64,000 nt of DNA from Nageia nagi (Eukaryota > Pinophyta): assembly GCA_050084985.1 (NCBI GenBank), contig JBITNC010000001.1:80538001-80602000 (forward strand), read 5' to 3'. The notes beneath the pieces are model-generated. The model did not search any database, was not told the DNA's origin, and saw nothing but the letters and a program-made list of their open reading frames with translations. Made by a program: the position numbers and the translations under genes. This document shows, in pieces, positions 13,101 to 28,100 of this stretch. Every line of letters starts with the position of its first letter. Within the stretch, counting starts at the first letter, position 1.

Positions 13101-16100
13101 TACCAAAATGACCAGAATGACCCTCTATAACACAATGCAAAGGAGGAAATGCAATTTCCACAAAGATGACCAAGTGAAATGGGGCATGAATGATACAATT
13201 TGAGGCTGAAAATGTAAGACTTAACCCAAATTTAGCAGTATGAAGGAGGGCACATGTTCCATGGTACATGCAAAAAGCATGTCCCTCAAAACATGCACCA
13301 TAGGTGAAAGGACCAAATTTTGACTTGTTTCATCATGAAGATGCAAATTTGTTAAGTTCTCCTTCCTCTAGTCTATGATGCATGCATTTACTTAGAAAAA
13401 TTTACTTCATGCCTTTACGTTTTAAGTACAATGAGGGTCCTCAAAAGTGCAATTTTTTTGGGGGGTGTTGTGCAGGCACAACAGGTACTTTAAGGAACAC
13501 CAAGACAAGCATCTTTAACCTTGGAGGAATTGCCAAAAGATCAAGCATCCTCACTTGCAAGAGAGGTCTTCATCATTCTTCACCAAAAATACAAGCAATG
13601 TGACGTCTCATTTGGACCAATGATGAATTGCATCATGGTCACTTTGTATTCTAGTGTTGTTCATGTTCATGTTGTGCTTGTGTAACTCAAGCAAGAGCTT
13701 ATGGTCTGCGGACCCCACTATGAGTCTAGCAACAGGACGTCTCTCCTTGAGTAGTGGTATGTTTAGTGTAATGGGTTATCCTAGATTGTGGGAATCCCTA
13801 GGTAGATGTGTGTCATGTATGTTCAAGGTACACAAAGGAGCATGTCAGCATTGGGAGGACCCCACGTTGGCTCATGAGGCCATTTGGACCCCACGTCAAC
13901 CTTGAGGGCCTTTATGACCCCCATGTTGGCATACTAGGCCAATGGGACCCCCACGTTAGCATACTGGGCCAATATGACCCCACATTGGCACTATTGATTT
14001 GTTGACCCCAACATTGGATTAGAATTGGCTTAGGGTGATAACGAGGCATGACTAGTGTACATGAGAGGCTATATATTGAGGATGGAGCTCCATGATGAGA
14101 TTACCACTTATCATATACTTTCTATACCAGACCCAATCGGGCAACCATGTCTTGGTGATGCTGAGCAAATATTCCTAGATAGAATCTAGAGGAGTGGCAA
14201 GGTTGGGAGCCTACCATTCTACAGCTTAGGTGGGTGACCTAGCCCATCCGATGGAATTTCAAGGACGAGCTTCTAACTTCATTGGTCACCAAGGTTCGAG
14301 GAGACTCCTTCGTAGGAGGGTATTCGGATACTAAGGGAGTTAGTCTATCCTATTGTGTATTCGGCTTGTTGAAGGTTTGGAACCCTAGATCTATGTATTG
14401 TAATCTCCATTGTACTCCATGATCTCATCATAATAAAAGACATCTCATTGTGTCTCTCATAGTTGTGTTGTTCTTGTGTATGTTCCGTGTGTTCCATATA
14501 CTAGTGTTGGAAGGTTTGTTCTAGTGTTGTATCAAGTTGCATTGCATTCGTTGGTGATCTTGTGTTGTGCATTGTTGATAGGAGGCATTCGTACGGATTG
14601 CAAGGTGTTAGGGAAGCCTAGAGGGCTGACGTCAGGTAGTGGGTGTTGCGTGGAGGCCTTAGGAGGCTCAAGTTTGCATTGTGGGGTGTTTGGGGTGCCC
14701 TAGGGGCCCAACGTTGGGTGTTGGGGGTTGTAGAAGCCCTAGTTTGGTTTTTTTTCACAGAGGGTTATTTTGGATCCTCACAAGCAAATGGCTCAAAATC
14801 ACCAAAACAACTCTCAAATTTGCGTAAATGGCCCGAATTCCTCTGTATATAGCTTATATCATTGGTGGAACGAATATGTTGCTCCCACAACTTGAATTAT
14901 AATTTTATTTCAGTTTGCAACTCAAAACAAAAAAAGATTATAAATAGACCATAAGGGTCTCATTTTGGACAGAATGTTTGTAAAGCAAATTTGTGGAAAA
15001 TTGGCAAATTGATGTATCTTTGTAATTTTTTTGCACAAATTTATACAAAGTGGTGGAATACTTGAAAAAAAAGGATTTTTCATTTGCGGGATTGTGGACT
15101 GCTTTTTTAGATGATTTAAAATCTTCCACGCTTTGCCTTGAAAATTTTTTAATTTTAGGAAAAACTTTTTGAAAATTTTTAAAAGTTCTTGAATCATTCC
15201 TAGATCATTGCCCATCCATAACTTGCACAATAAGTGAACATATTCTAAGATTTTCTTTCATTCTATGACATCAAATTAGAATTTTTCATTTGAAAAAAAA
15301 TTTGTGCACGCTTGTTGTGTCGTGTTTTCTTTGATAGCTTATCGATTACACTTGTGTATCGATAGCAGCTTTGCTCCCCGCTCCTCTTACAGATAGATTG
15401 GACTTAGGTTATTTTATTTTTAGGTTGAAAGACTTCGAATGAGACTTCTTGATCGATCTGGAAGTAAGAAACCTTAGACACTACTTCATTGTGACTGCTT
15501 TGTCATCTCACCAATAGTGATTCATTCTTGTCCCCTTTTTCTTTTCTTTATTTTACACTTTCTTTAAAATCCATAGCAACTTTCGAACTATTGCATGATA
15601 AACACCTCGATCCCTATAAAAAACATGTTAATAGTTACTACCTCTACTACACAACTCAACTGATTCCCAAATAAGAGCTACACCCATTTAAGCTTGTATT
15701 AACAACAAAGGCTTCATGAGAAACCTTGGGGTATCGATCCTTACAAGAGGAGTTCAGTAATGTGTTCTCACCTACTGTTGGGTTGCTTTCCTGTCTTGAT
15801 CATCTCGTGGTGATTGTCGAGTAAGAGGAAAAATTTCCTTCCCAACAGGTTCCAAAAAGAAAATGTTTCCATCATGAGGGTCTATTGCGGTGCTACTTTA
15901 TCAGGTACTAAGTTATGTATTCTAGTAATTTGAAGAATCACTTTCTTTTCATAGCTCAAGTGATTAAAATTGTAAGGGAAAACACAATGTACATAACATG
16001 TGATTTAATGAAGAGACCCCATGTTGCTTTGATAGTGTATTCATTACATGTGAAATTGTTAAGTTCGTGTGAAGAAAAGTTGCATATAAGTTTCTTGAAC

Positions 16101-19100
16101 TTGATAACCTTACCAATACTAATGTAATAAACATTATTAAAAAAAATTGTGGAGAACATGCAAAGAAAGAAAAATGTGTGCTTACAAAGGTCACTTTTGA
16201 GAAGTCTTTCATTGTTGGTGCCAACATCCAGCATGACAGGGAGTATCTGTGTATACATATGCCAATTATATTAGAGACAATATGATCACATCAATCACCT
16301 AATGAAGCTAGTTTGTAGATAAATTTCAAAGCAAATGGTCCACAGCAACTTCAAATCCAAAGCTTCCCTATACCAGAGTTGAATGCTCACCCATGCTTTT
16401 TGCAAGCATGCATCTGAAGGGGTAAAATGCTTATTTAACATAGCATGTACACAGACAATACTTACTTTTTGAGGATTAATTCCAGCAGCAGCCACATACA
16501 TATCAAGCTTCCCAATAGGTATAGCAATGCCCTGGACTCCTAGATCCCCAAGGCCTAATATTCTGCTTCCATCAGTTACAACAATCATATCCACCTGTCC
16601 TCCATAGAAATAAAATATATATATATATATATAAGCATTTCAATCAATTTTTGGCAAGAACTTTGTAAACAAGGTTCTAGAAAACAATAAAATAGTTTCC
16701 AAAGGCTATACAATTGACTTTGAGATAAAAAAAAAACACTTAGCAAATGTTGCTAGAAAATAAATTATTAGGAAATCTCCAAAACTGTTGTATACATGAT
16801 TACATGATTATTTCGAGTCAAATATTAATGTCAAGTAAAGATAGCTTCCTGGTGTTGCATTCTAATACCGTGGACACCATACTGAAATTATATAGATAAA
16901 GAGATACCAGTTGAAACTTCTTGAAGAACTAGACCACTTTAACTAGAATCTATCAATATTCAACTGCAAGAGCACTTTTAATATCAGATGAAAAATCTCA
17001 ATGGCAATTATAACGTTTGTTTATGGAGAGAAACTGTTGGAGATTGATCGACCCTAGGATTATGTATTTGTTCCATGCTCACATTGTTTATTTATTCCAT
17101 TTGCCTCATTTTTAGTCATATATCGCTAATAGTTTTTAAACTCATGTTATCTGTATTTATAATCTTGGAAAGTTGCATTCTCCAACTTGATTCACAGCTT
17201 GAAGCTACTACAGGGACAAGATATAGTATAAACCTTGCAGTAGAGAAATTAATCAAACTTGAGTGCACAAGCCAGGGACAAAATGTTATTAAAACAAATC
17301 AAAGCAGAAAGAAATATTGCATTGTGTGACATCCCCCATTGTACTTTTAGTAGGACCAGTCTGGTCATCTTGTATTATACTTATTTGATGTACTTGCATT
17401 ACATTATGTAACTTGGGATAGGAGACTTAATGGGTCAAATGGACCCCATTGTGAGCCCCAAGTGGGATGTCTCCGTCCTAAGTAGTAAATTAGGCATATA
17501 TTGCATTGGAGATCCCGAATTGTGAGAATCCCAAGGTACATTTATACATTAGGCTGATGGATGGCCACCAACATGCTAGCGCCACACTAGTGAGGGCCCC
17601 ATACCCTACGTTGGCTTATTAAGTGATCATGAACCCCACGTTGGCACTTTAAGTGATTGGGCCCCCCAAATACCCAACATTGGATTAGATGGGCCTAGGA
17701 TGACTCCTAGGTGAGTTCCGGACACAAGTAATGTATAAATAGACATTGGAGCTTCAGTATTGGACAGCCATTATTGATCATTACTACTACTTCAGTCTTT
17801 CAGATGCAAGTCTTAGGGGTGCCAAGCATACCATTCCTAGGTGGAGTGTCTAGAGGGTAGTCAGGCATTGGGATTCTGGTTATCTACGGCATTGGTGCGG
17901 CACCTTTGCCCATCGGGTGGCATCCCGAGGGTTTACTTCTACCATTCGGTCGGTTAGCCAAGTTTCAAGGAGGGCTCCTTCAATGGAGAGGATTCTGGAT
18001 CTGAGGGAGTGAATCTATCCCATGGTCCTACAATTGTTCAGTATTGAAGATTTCATAGTATTATGCCCTAGTTGGCTCCCTTGAGGCCAACGACTACCCA
18101 TTAGGCTTGGTATTGTATTAGCTATCATTGTATATCATTCGTATAGCCAGAGGGCATTTGAATCTCATGCTTATGTGTATTGCTTCATCTTATGCATGTG
18201 TTGGATCTTGATGGTTGTATGTGTTTGTGATTATCATTCAAAGGTATCTCAATGTGTTAGGGTTTGGATTATACTTGCATATGCTAGACGTTGGCATTTT
18301 GGGTATCTGAAAGTTTAATGTTAATGCTCTAACCCTGACGTTGCATGCTTGACGGTTTAAATGTGTATTGGATGCCCTAGACCTGACACTAGGGCTTGAT
18401 GATCCTGTATTGCTAGTTTGTGGCTGAGTTTTAATTTTGGATCATCACACACTGCTGACCAAACAGACAAAAAGGACCATAATTCCAAACTAAATGCCCA
18501 AATGGACGATGGAAGAGACAAATGTTACTTATGAAGGAGGAAAAAAAACCACCCCTTTGTCAATTAAGATTTAATTCTTTTTCAGCCTGACACAGAACAT
18601 ACTGCAATGTTTTCTTTCTTAATTTTGCCTAACACAGGATATACTGCAACATTTTCTTTGTTAATTTTCTCTTTATTATTGCTTTCATTGTATAAGGGAA
18701 AAAGTTGTAAACACAAGCAAATAGAAATGTGTGGTAACATACTCGACAAGAAACAACTAAAGCATTCTTACAGAACTTTCTGTGCAATCCATTTTCAGTG
18801 ACAGTTCTCTACTCAAATTAAGAATATGGAGCAGTTTGAACACACCTTCATTTTGGTGAAATTTAGTTGTAGTTTCCTGATACAACAAATACCATTGCAC
18901 AGTGCAGGAAATGTGTGAGAATTTACATATTCTTTTCTAGCAATTGTTTTAATTTTTCCAAGGGTGGACAGAGAACTGACATATGCATGCATGTGTGTGA
19001 AGCTTATAGATCCCATTTAAGGATATTTATGGAAATGTTGGATCGCTTAGGGTACCACTGTTTTATTTCTACAATCTCTTAAAAAAATTTTACAAGTAGA

Positions 19101-22100
19101 AGAAACAATCTACTTAATTTTCAAGATAAAGAATGAAAATCTTGTAAGTTTTAGCCAAGGAAAGACATATATTGCACATTTAAGTACAAACAAACATCAA
19201 TTGGTGGCGAAAAAAACTTTTTAGATACTACGCAGCCAGTTCAAATTGTCCATGGTGCCAGAAATTGTTGGATTTGTTTCGCAAACCTGCTCAGATGGCC
19301 AGTTGTAAATCATTGGAAGCATTTCCCCTTTATCCCTTGCAGAAAAATACATTCCACGTGGACGGCGGAAGAGACCACTATAGTTTTGGCAAACCAATCC
19401 AACTGTTGGAGTGTAGATTATTGGAGCAAATTCTTCAATTTGATCTATCAGAACCTGTCAAAGTTTAATAAAAGCTGTGAAATGTCAAGGATCTATCTAT
19501 ATTTCCAATGGTTTAAAACCCAATAGCAACAAAAAATTCTGAGTTTGAAAAGTGAGATCTGTGAATAGACTTCACATGCATGGCTGTCCAGACGACAGAC
19601 CAAGTTCAAACCTTGTAATACAGTGTTTCATTTCTGTCATGTAATCTATTCAGAATCCTCCACTTTGCTAGTGCAGTTGAATCAGCTGGACCATCTCGAG
19701 TGTTATGTTCTAATGATCGAAAAGAATCCACTGAATGAAACAATGCCAGAGTTAGCGATCAAAAATGTGTTACTGCATTTAGTGTTCGAGAGTAATTTTG
19801 ATGGTAAAAACATTTATTGCTGTACTTCATATATTTTAGGAGGTAGCAAAAAATTGCGACATACAAACATAAAAAACAAAAGGTGTGCACACACAAATTC
19901 ATAGGTCAAAAAAGAAATAACTTATTTTAATGCCTTCAAGTGACCAAAGTACTTTAGTGGGACTCAAAAGTGCATTATACCATGAACTCACAACAATGTT
20001 AAAAAAACTTGTTATAAACTCATGAAGAGCCCACCGAAAGCCGAATATCAAGGCTATCATTCAATATCAATTGCTAAAGGATAGATATGATCATCGACCA
20101 ATGTGAAGGACGGTGCAAGATCTTCTGATGTCCATTAGTGAACTAAGAGGACCAGGTTGGGCAATCCTCAGAGGGCATCAACAAAGTCCTCCGTCAACTC
20201 TCCTAACATCCAACGCTGATTATCCTCCAAATGCAGTAAAGAATCTGGTAATACATGTCTATTTCAGTTTCAACTACAGGCAATGGGGCAGGCAATGGGG
20301 GCTAGTATATGATCTTAGACTGAAGAGTGATATCTCTATCAAAACAAAATCTCCCAAGGAAGTGAATTCCACGGTGGTTTCTCATTGAAGGACATGCTCC
20401 TACATTTATGAAACATCACTGTGTGTGGCAACATTATCCAAAAAAAAAATTCTCACTACTACAAGAAATAGGCAAAAGAGGAAGATTATAAGGCTAGTAG
20501 TCTGTCAAGGATCATTCAATGCCTAATATCTAAGAGTGACAGCTCATTGCCCGTATAAGCAAATTTTTATAGACAAAATCATGAAGGAAATTAGCAAGCA
20601 ACAACTTGAGAATCTATATACACAATTATCTTCTACTAATGTCTTAAGTAAATACAACATCTAACAATAAAGTGCCCCTTCGCCTTCACTTCCTATAGAG
20701 GACATAGGAGAAAATATCTTTCACATCAGAGAATGTGGTGACAATCTCAACTTACAGCTGATGGGATCATTTTTTAATCTGACAAAGTGGTATTTTAAGG
20801 CTTTTTTCAAATAGAATTGAAGATGGTCAAAGAAGAATCTAATGCCATAAACAATACGAATACGAACTTGAAATGGGACACAATATTTGGATCATGAGAC
20901 AAGAGGTTGTGAAGGAGACAAGCAAAAGCATTATTTATGACCTCCAAGTAACCTGAAAATATCACTAATAGATATAGACCACAAGCTCTTTATTTATTAT
21001 CCTTTTAACTGTAACAGCCTCATTGCATTCCCTTGGAATGCCCCCTGAACCTTGGTCGATGATCATTACTAAACTTGTGCATGAGGCCCAAGTTGTTCAC
21101 AATTCTGGACTACGCTTTTGTTTTGATGAGTTCATCTACTTGAATTCATCCATTAAGACTTGAGCAACATATGCCTTTGTTACAGGTATTTAGTAGATGT
21201 TAGCCAAGCAACTTTCATACTATTTGAATCATCGATAGTACTTATTTTGTATGAGCAATTACAGATATATATATAGAGCATTTATCAAAATAAAGACTCT
21301 AAGTTCCTTATCAATACAATGTACACCATATAAACCAAAATAGAGAAAGTTAGTCTATGAAGATGGTGATGGATTGGAAAAGCAAAATGGTCTTACCAAC
21401 ACCATCTTCAACCTAAATTATTCATGGAAGCTAATCACATTCTAAAGCAAAGGGCTACATAAGGAAGAGTATTATTTCAAGACACTTGAGATTGCTTTTT
21501 AATTATCTAAAATGATTTTGTGTGTGATTTACTTGATCAATCCAAAATAGCAGTTTCATCAATTTTGGGATATTCTAGGCTTAGGCAAAATATTTGAAAT
21601 TAGCGTTATCTTATATGCACATTGCTTTAGTTGGGTTCACCTAGAATCTGATTTGTCGAACCTATATAAAGCAACCCCTACTTATTGTCATAAGACAAGA
21701 AAGAAAGCAATCACCTTCATCATGGCAACAAAATCATCAAGCTAAGGCATCTGCCCCTTTCACCTTGACTTGACAACTATATAGTCTACGCACAAGATCT
21801 GCAAAGCCACACAATCCAATGGCCATACTCACCAAAGAACTAACACTTTGGCACCTCGTCCCAAACTACCTAGTGCTCTATCACCACCATCTCAAAGCAC
21901 GAGCATTTTTGTCCAAACGTTTCATGACCTACATTGATCTGATTGCTCCAGAGTGTCTATGTGCCAATTCTAGCTTCATCCAAAGGTAGAATCATTTCAA
22001 AAAAAAAAATCATCTATTTGCATATAGGCTTCAGGTTCAACTCAAAGATCACGAGTTGTTCTCTAACAAGCATGCAATCCAAACCTCTCCAAAAAAGTCT

Positions 22101-25100
22101 TCTCTATATCTCCAACTATGCATATTGCTATAAATTTAGTTTTCATTTTGTTGACAAAAGAGATGTATATATTTTAGTATGTTGTCTTTTATTATTTTGT
22201 CTACAATATTTTTGGTATGAATGATCATCTTAATTATGGGAGACCCATTTTGGCAGCATATGTTGAGGATGGGAGTCGCTCAATGAACTTCAATTAGGCA
22301 GCGTTAAATTATGGTTTTCTTTGTCACCAAAAGATTAAGAGTGCAACAACCGATTTGCAATTCAATTCCCAGCCATTGATCGATTTTATTTTCCTATCTA
22401 CAAAACTTGGCTCTATGTAACTATTTAATTTAGTTAAAGTTATTAAATTCTAGTTACATTACACAATATATATAAAATAAAAAATAGCAATGAATGTATA
22501 ATAAGATAGGTTCATCCTCATTTACTAAGACAAATAAATATACATGATGGTGATAGTGGTTTTAAATTTTAATTATTTTTTAATTTATACTATTGATTAT
22601 TGTAATCATATAACATGTTTGCCCAAAGTATATTTTGAAAAGGCTTTTCAATAGTATGATTTTTCAAAAGAGACAAAAAATGGAAAATTATAAAAGATAA
22701 ATGCATGCAAAAGGTTGGAAGAAAAGGAAGCTTTCCATGTAATTAGGGTTTTCTTATACAACTCACTTTTTACAAATTAACAAGTTACCAAAGAGCCAAG
22801 TTTTATGGATAGTAAAATAAAATCAACCCATGATTGGGAATTGAATTGCAAATTGATTGTCATATTGTTAATCTCTAGGTGAAAAAGAAACCCATAATTT
22901 AGCACCAACTGATTGAAGTTCATCGAGTAGCTGTCATCCTCAACATATGCTGCCAAAATTGGTCTTCAGAGATGGCTTTGCAAGGGCCCCATTCTCTACA
23001 TATACCGCCAAATTAGGTCTTCCAAGATGGCTTCACTATCCAAAGAGAATAAAAATATATTGCAATCTTGAACAAGCTTTCTCTCCTTTCTTTATTGTGC
23101 ATGTTACTTTACAAGGTTTCCTTTCCAATCCACTTATGTACCATGTTTTCGTCCATCAAGCTTGGCCTCACCCACAAGCCAAAACTCATGTAAGAGCAAA
23201 CCCTTCCAACTCAGTCACATAATCTTCCCTCAAGCCCTCAAAGAAACTTCATGCCAAATCCAAATCCAATTAACTTGCATTGTACTCCTCTTCATTTGAA
23301 AGAACATGGCCAAAACAAAGAGTAGAGTTCCAAGGAAGAGCACAACTGGTACAAAAAGGTAGGACGATATGTGTGGAGATGGAAGTGCAACACCTGCATC
23401 GGCACTAATGGTGGCATAGACTTCAAGGACAAAACCTAACCACTTTAGGCCTGGAATTGATTCCCTCAGACAACCTTATGCTCAAAGATATGCATCTTAC
23501 AAGATGACTTCTTCACACAATTTAGATAGGTAAAACTTCATCAATTTGTATTACAGTTTAACCAAACTGTGGTATAGGTACTTCTCCATATGTATGGTTC
23601 ATTATTTTGAACTACAATAAGTTATTTTCTCTTTTCTGTTAATTATTTGGATATTCTAATATATTTGATTGTATTTCAGGTTGTAGGTGTTGGAATATTA
23701 CTATTGCTGTAATTTTTTACTCACTACTTTTTTGCAAGTGCCTAAAATTTGCACAAGTATTGTGAAAATGTCATAACAGCTAATTTCACAGTCTGGGTGA
23801 GAAGCAAATGAGAACTTTTCTCTTGACATTTCTCTGTTCCAGGAACTAGTTGCACAAACAATTGGCGCAAAAGCTGGTTATCCCAGACCTCCACTTTTTC
23901 AAATTCATCACTCAATTTCAATTTTCAGATTTGGAGGGTTTGGAAAGGGTTTGTGAAGAAACACGCTTAAATTTCAGTACAAAAGTATTGAAGTGTGGGA
24001 CAAGAAGGCTGAGATGTCAAAAAGCAAGAAGATATGTGCTCACTTGCAAAGGACAAATTGAGGACAGAGGGAAAAAAAAAACCAAAGGCATATGGTGATG
24101 CGATGTATTAGCCATTGGAAGGACAATTATATAGATGGTGGATGCCCACCAAAAAAATGAAAATCCCTTAGTTGAGAAACAAGTACAAGCAAGTGTTCAC
24201 TGTGTAGCAGTTAGCACCAATGCTAGTGTTTGCTAAGAACACTAGGTTATACTTCTAAGTCTTTGTGAACTCAACTACAGTGTGTAGAAGTCCATATTCA
24301 TTCTCATCGAGTGTGGATACAGATTCCACGTTTAGGTCAGAGCTCAAACGATATTAAGGCAAGGGAATTTCAAAATTAATGGAACACCTATGGAATGATA
24401 GAAAGTAAAGAAAGATATCAGATCCATCATATCTGTAGCACTAATTAGATCAAAAATCAGCTCATCAAGGTACAGGATAGTTGCAGGATACAAATTGTGT
24501 GTTTATGCAATGAAAAGTTTTATTGTATTTAGAAGTTGTGCAGTCAACTCCTGTTCAGGTTGCAATTGAAATTGCTGGTAGTGAATTGGAAAAAATGTTA
24601 GGAGTTTGAGGCATGTAACGATGGCCAAGATGAGTTGTGTTGCAAGAATAACCATCATGCCAACTGTTTGTGATGGTAGCCACTACGTCAACTACCCAGA
24701 GCATGTGATTGACTTGTTGAAGCAGAGAGTTGCTATGATTGGATAGATGTTGAGGATGTCATAGCATAATCAATAGCTATTTTCACAGTACACGTTACTA
24801 TGGACATTGGCATATGATGGGATAAAACATTACCTTTATATGCAGTGTCCCAAAGTGAAGAGTAAAGATAATGTTTATAAGGACAAAAGGCATACCCCAA
24901 TAGAAAAAAATTAATAAAGTACAAATAGTAATCATGTATATAAGAAACAAATGCAAGGCCCAATTTGAATCCCCATACTGATATAAATCACTTAAGTTTG
25001 TAAAATCATTCAAGAATTGAGGTTGGATTCACTCTATTTGTAAAAAATACATCAAACATGCCAGGACAAAAAGTAAAGAAACAAAAAGCATGACCAGCAC

Positions 25101-28100
25101 TCAATATGCCCCTAGCAGAAAAAAACTCAAAATTCATTAAGAGAATGAACAAATATATAGACATTGTGCCCGTGAAGAAATGCTTACAAAAGCGCTGGCA
25201 TTGCTGCTCAAATGAAATGATACGAGGTGGAAGAAGGCCACGAAGTCCAAGCCTGTCTCTTTCTGTCACTGGAAAAGCAGTTTCCTGCCCATTAATAGGA
25301 GGAGTTAAATACAAAAACATCCTTTACGAGAAAAATGGAGACAGTTCAGCATAGAACAGGAGGCCTTACAGTTTTCCTTCTTACATTATGGAATACAATC
25401 AAATTAGCGATCAACTTTCAAAGAGTCTGAATCCTTTCATATCTCCTAACACATTAGTTTTAAAGATTTGACATGGTGGGTAATAACCCCTTCATATACC
25501 CTTTGATCACAACCCTTTAAAAACAATAAATGATCTCATTTAACTAATCTGAACGTTTTTCTAATTTGGCCCTTTGGCTCAAAATTACGAAGAAAAGACT
25601 GGATGAATCATGCTAAACTGAATTCCCAGTCATCATCTTCTCTGCCTCTGGTTATTGTAGAATTTTTTAAACTGTGCCACTGTTCAAAAAAAACTGAAAA
25701 CATAAAACAGCCCATAGCAGTTTTATACAGTTGACTAGCTACATAGTACAGTCTAATACTATAAACTAGAAAAGGATGCTTGAAAAACAAACCACACCAA
25801 CATTTTACTTAACATGCCACAATACAAAAAAAGCAATATGATCAATACAAAGTATAAATACAAGCTGCAAAATCATGAGATAACATTGCTACTAAATATT
25901 ATGGTGGTAAAAACCCCAAAAGATTAGTGAAAGAGTATGAAGAAATGTCAAAGTTTTCTTACATTCAAGGAAAAATAGATTGTATGTAAACATGTGCCCT
26001 ATATGTTGATGTCTGGCCTTTCCTAGCCAATCAATCAAATTCTAAGTAGTTATGTATTTTGATGTCCTAAATTCCTAATAGATCAATGTTATTCTATATA
26101 GCAAGCTCTCTGAAGCGTTGATGATTCCTCCACCTGGTATTATATTGTGAATGAGCCAATACCTGGTATTATATTATATTGGACTAAGAACTGTGAAACG
26201 AATTCTTAGGGATCAGTTGACTTAGGCTTAAAGGATTTTACAACATAAAAGTTGTAAGCCGGGTGTGTTAAGTACCTCCAAAGTCGCCTACAGAGATACC
26301 CAAATCAGACATGAAAACCATGTAATGTACACACTCAAAGAGTCAACATAACCATCTTCCATATTAGATATAAGATGACCGAACCTATAATTGCTAAAAT
26401 TTACATAGAATGGTTTGATAAAAAAGCCTATACACTCCTGCATACCGGATTGGTGGATTAGATGTGTGGGCAACATTAACACAAACAGGCCACACAGGAA
26501 AAAACGCTAAAACAGATCCATAAAACACCTCAACACCTTTAGAAAAACATTCAATTCACAAAAGAAGTTGAAACTGGTGGCAACTATCTACAAGCCTCTT
26601 CACATGTACTTAACAGCCTAATGACTTGGGTGCCCATGATTTCAAACAACAGCTAGATAGGGAATGAGAAACTTTTCATAAATGTCCTCAAAGCAAATGA
26701 TTACTCATGAAAAGTGATCAACAATGCATCGCATAAAGTTGAGAAAGGATGAACTGATAGAGAACCAACCATGAGTCATATACCTCCCATATGTAAGGAG
26801 GACCTTGAAACAACTAGCTAAAATTATCAAAAGAGCACATATCAAAAAATTATTTCTACCTCAAAACTAGGAATGCATTTACATATGTCAAAATCATATT
26901 GAACTACATCAACACAAATACCTACCATATGTAAGAAGGATCATAAAACAAATAGATAAAATTCCCAAGAGAGCACATATCCAAAAAAAAAAATCTACCT
27001 AAAAACAAGGAATGCATTTACACGTCAAAATCATGTTCAACTACATCAACACAAACGAGTTTACAAAATCATGTATGAGTGTGTGTATCTGGTACATCAC
27101 GAAAACTGAAAGGCCTATACAAGCAAGACATAAAGAAGATTCTGTGTATTGGAACCACAAGGTTGCCAAATCAGCAATTGGGGAGTAAGTTAAAAAAAGC
27201 TAAGTGTTATACTTTCTTGAAAGAAGGATCAATTGGAAATCAAAATTCATCCTTGTAATGTTAATAGGCAATCACAACTGAACATTAATAAAGCCTAGTT
27301 CCCTATACTAGATATTATTTGCAATCAAAGGGAAACTTTTGGAACATAACTTTAAAAAATAGGAAGGATAAAATAAAATTGCACTTTAGCTATATAAAAA
27401 TAATTTTATTTAAGTGATTTCCTTTATATATGCAAAATATCATTTTAAGGTTCTTAAGTGAATTTCTGAAAATTAACAATACATTTATGCACATTCTCTT
27501 TTAAGGTTTTTACATGGGTCCACCTAGGTAAACTCAAAATCCAATTTGTGATTCCTTTATAAAGCACTCTCAAGTGCTTATCTCAAATATGATAAGACAA
27601 GAAAAATAACGCTCAATCATCAAGAATTTGTCACAGTTGAATTCCAAAGGCATCTAAGGAGCAAAAGCATGCCTCCAAAAAGAAAAGCAACTGAAACAAG
27701 CATCCAAGTCCCTAGCACCCAGGTGTGCAGGCGCACAATGCCCAACACTCTAGCATCACAAGCCAACCCATGGTCGAATCAAGTCATTTTGGAATGTCCA
27801 CACATTTGTTCTAGCATCATTCAAAGCAAAATTATCTTCAAAATTATCATTTTCAGAACCATCATTTTAAAATTATCTTCAAGATCATCATCTTTAAAAA
27901 GCTTCCAATCCTCCACCTTCCAAATAAGTTTTCTCTATATCTCTTTTTGTAGAACTGCATTATCCTATTGGCTAGTCCATATACTACATATTTGCTATAA
28001 AGCTACGTTCATTTCGTAGACAAATAAATGTGCATGATTTAATACGTTCTTCATTATTTTGTGTCTACAAAAAACAATTGATTGAAGACAATGAAAATAA

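Noticed and set aside
11225-14782. A single complete retroelement with LTRs at 11225 and 13599
   Set aside because: The right LTR has its own perfect AGCAA duplication and the left copy lacks its 5' half; no primer-binding site follows the left copy. Left open as a possible older nesting.
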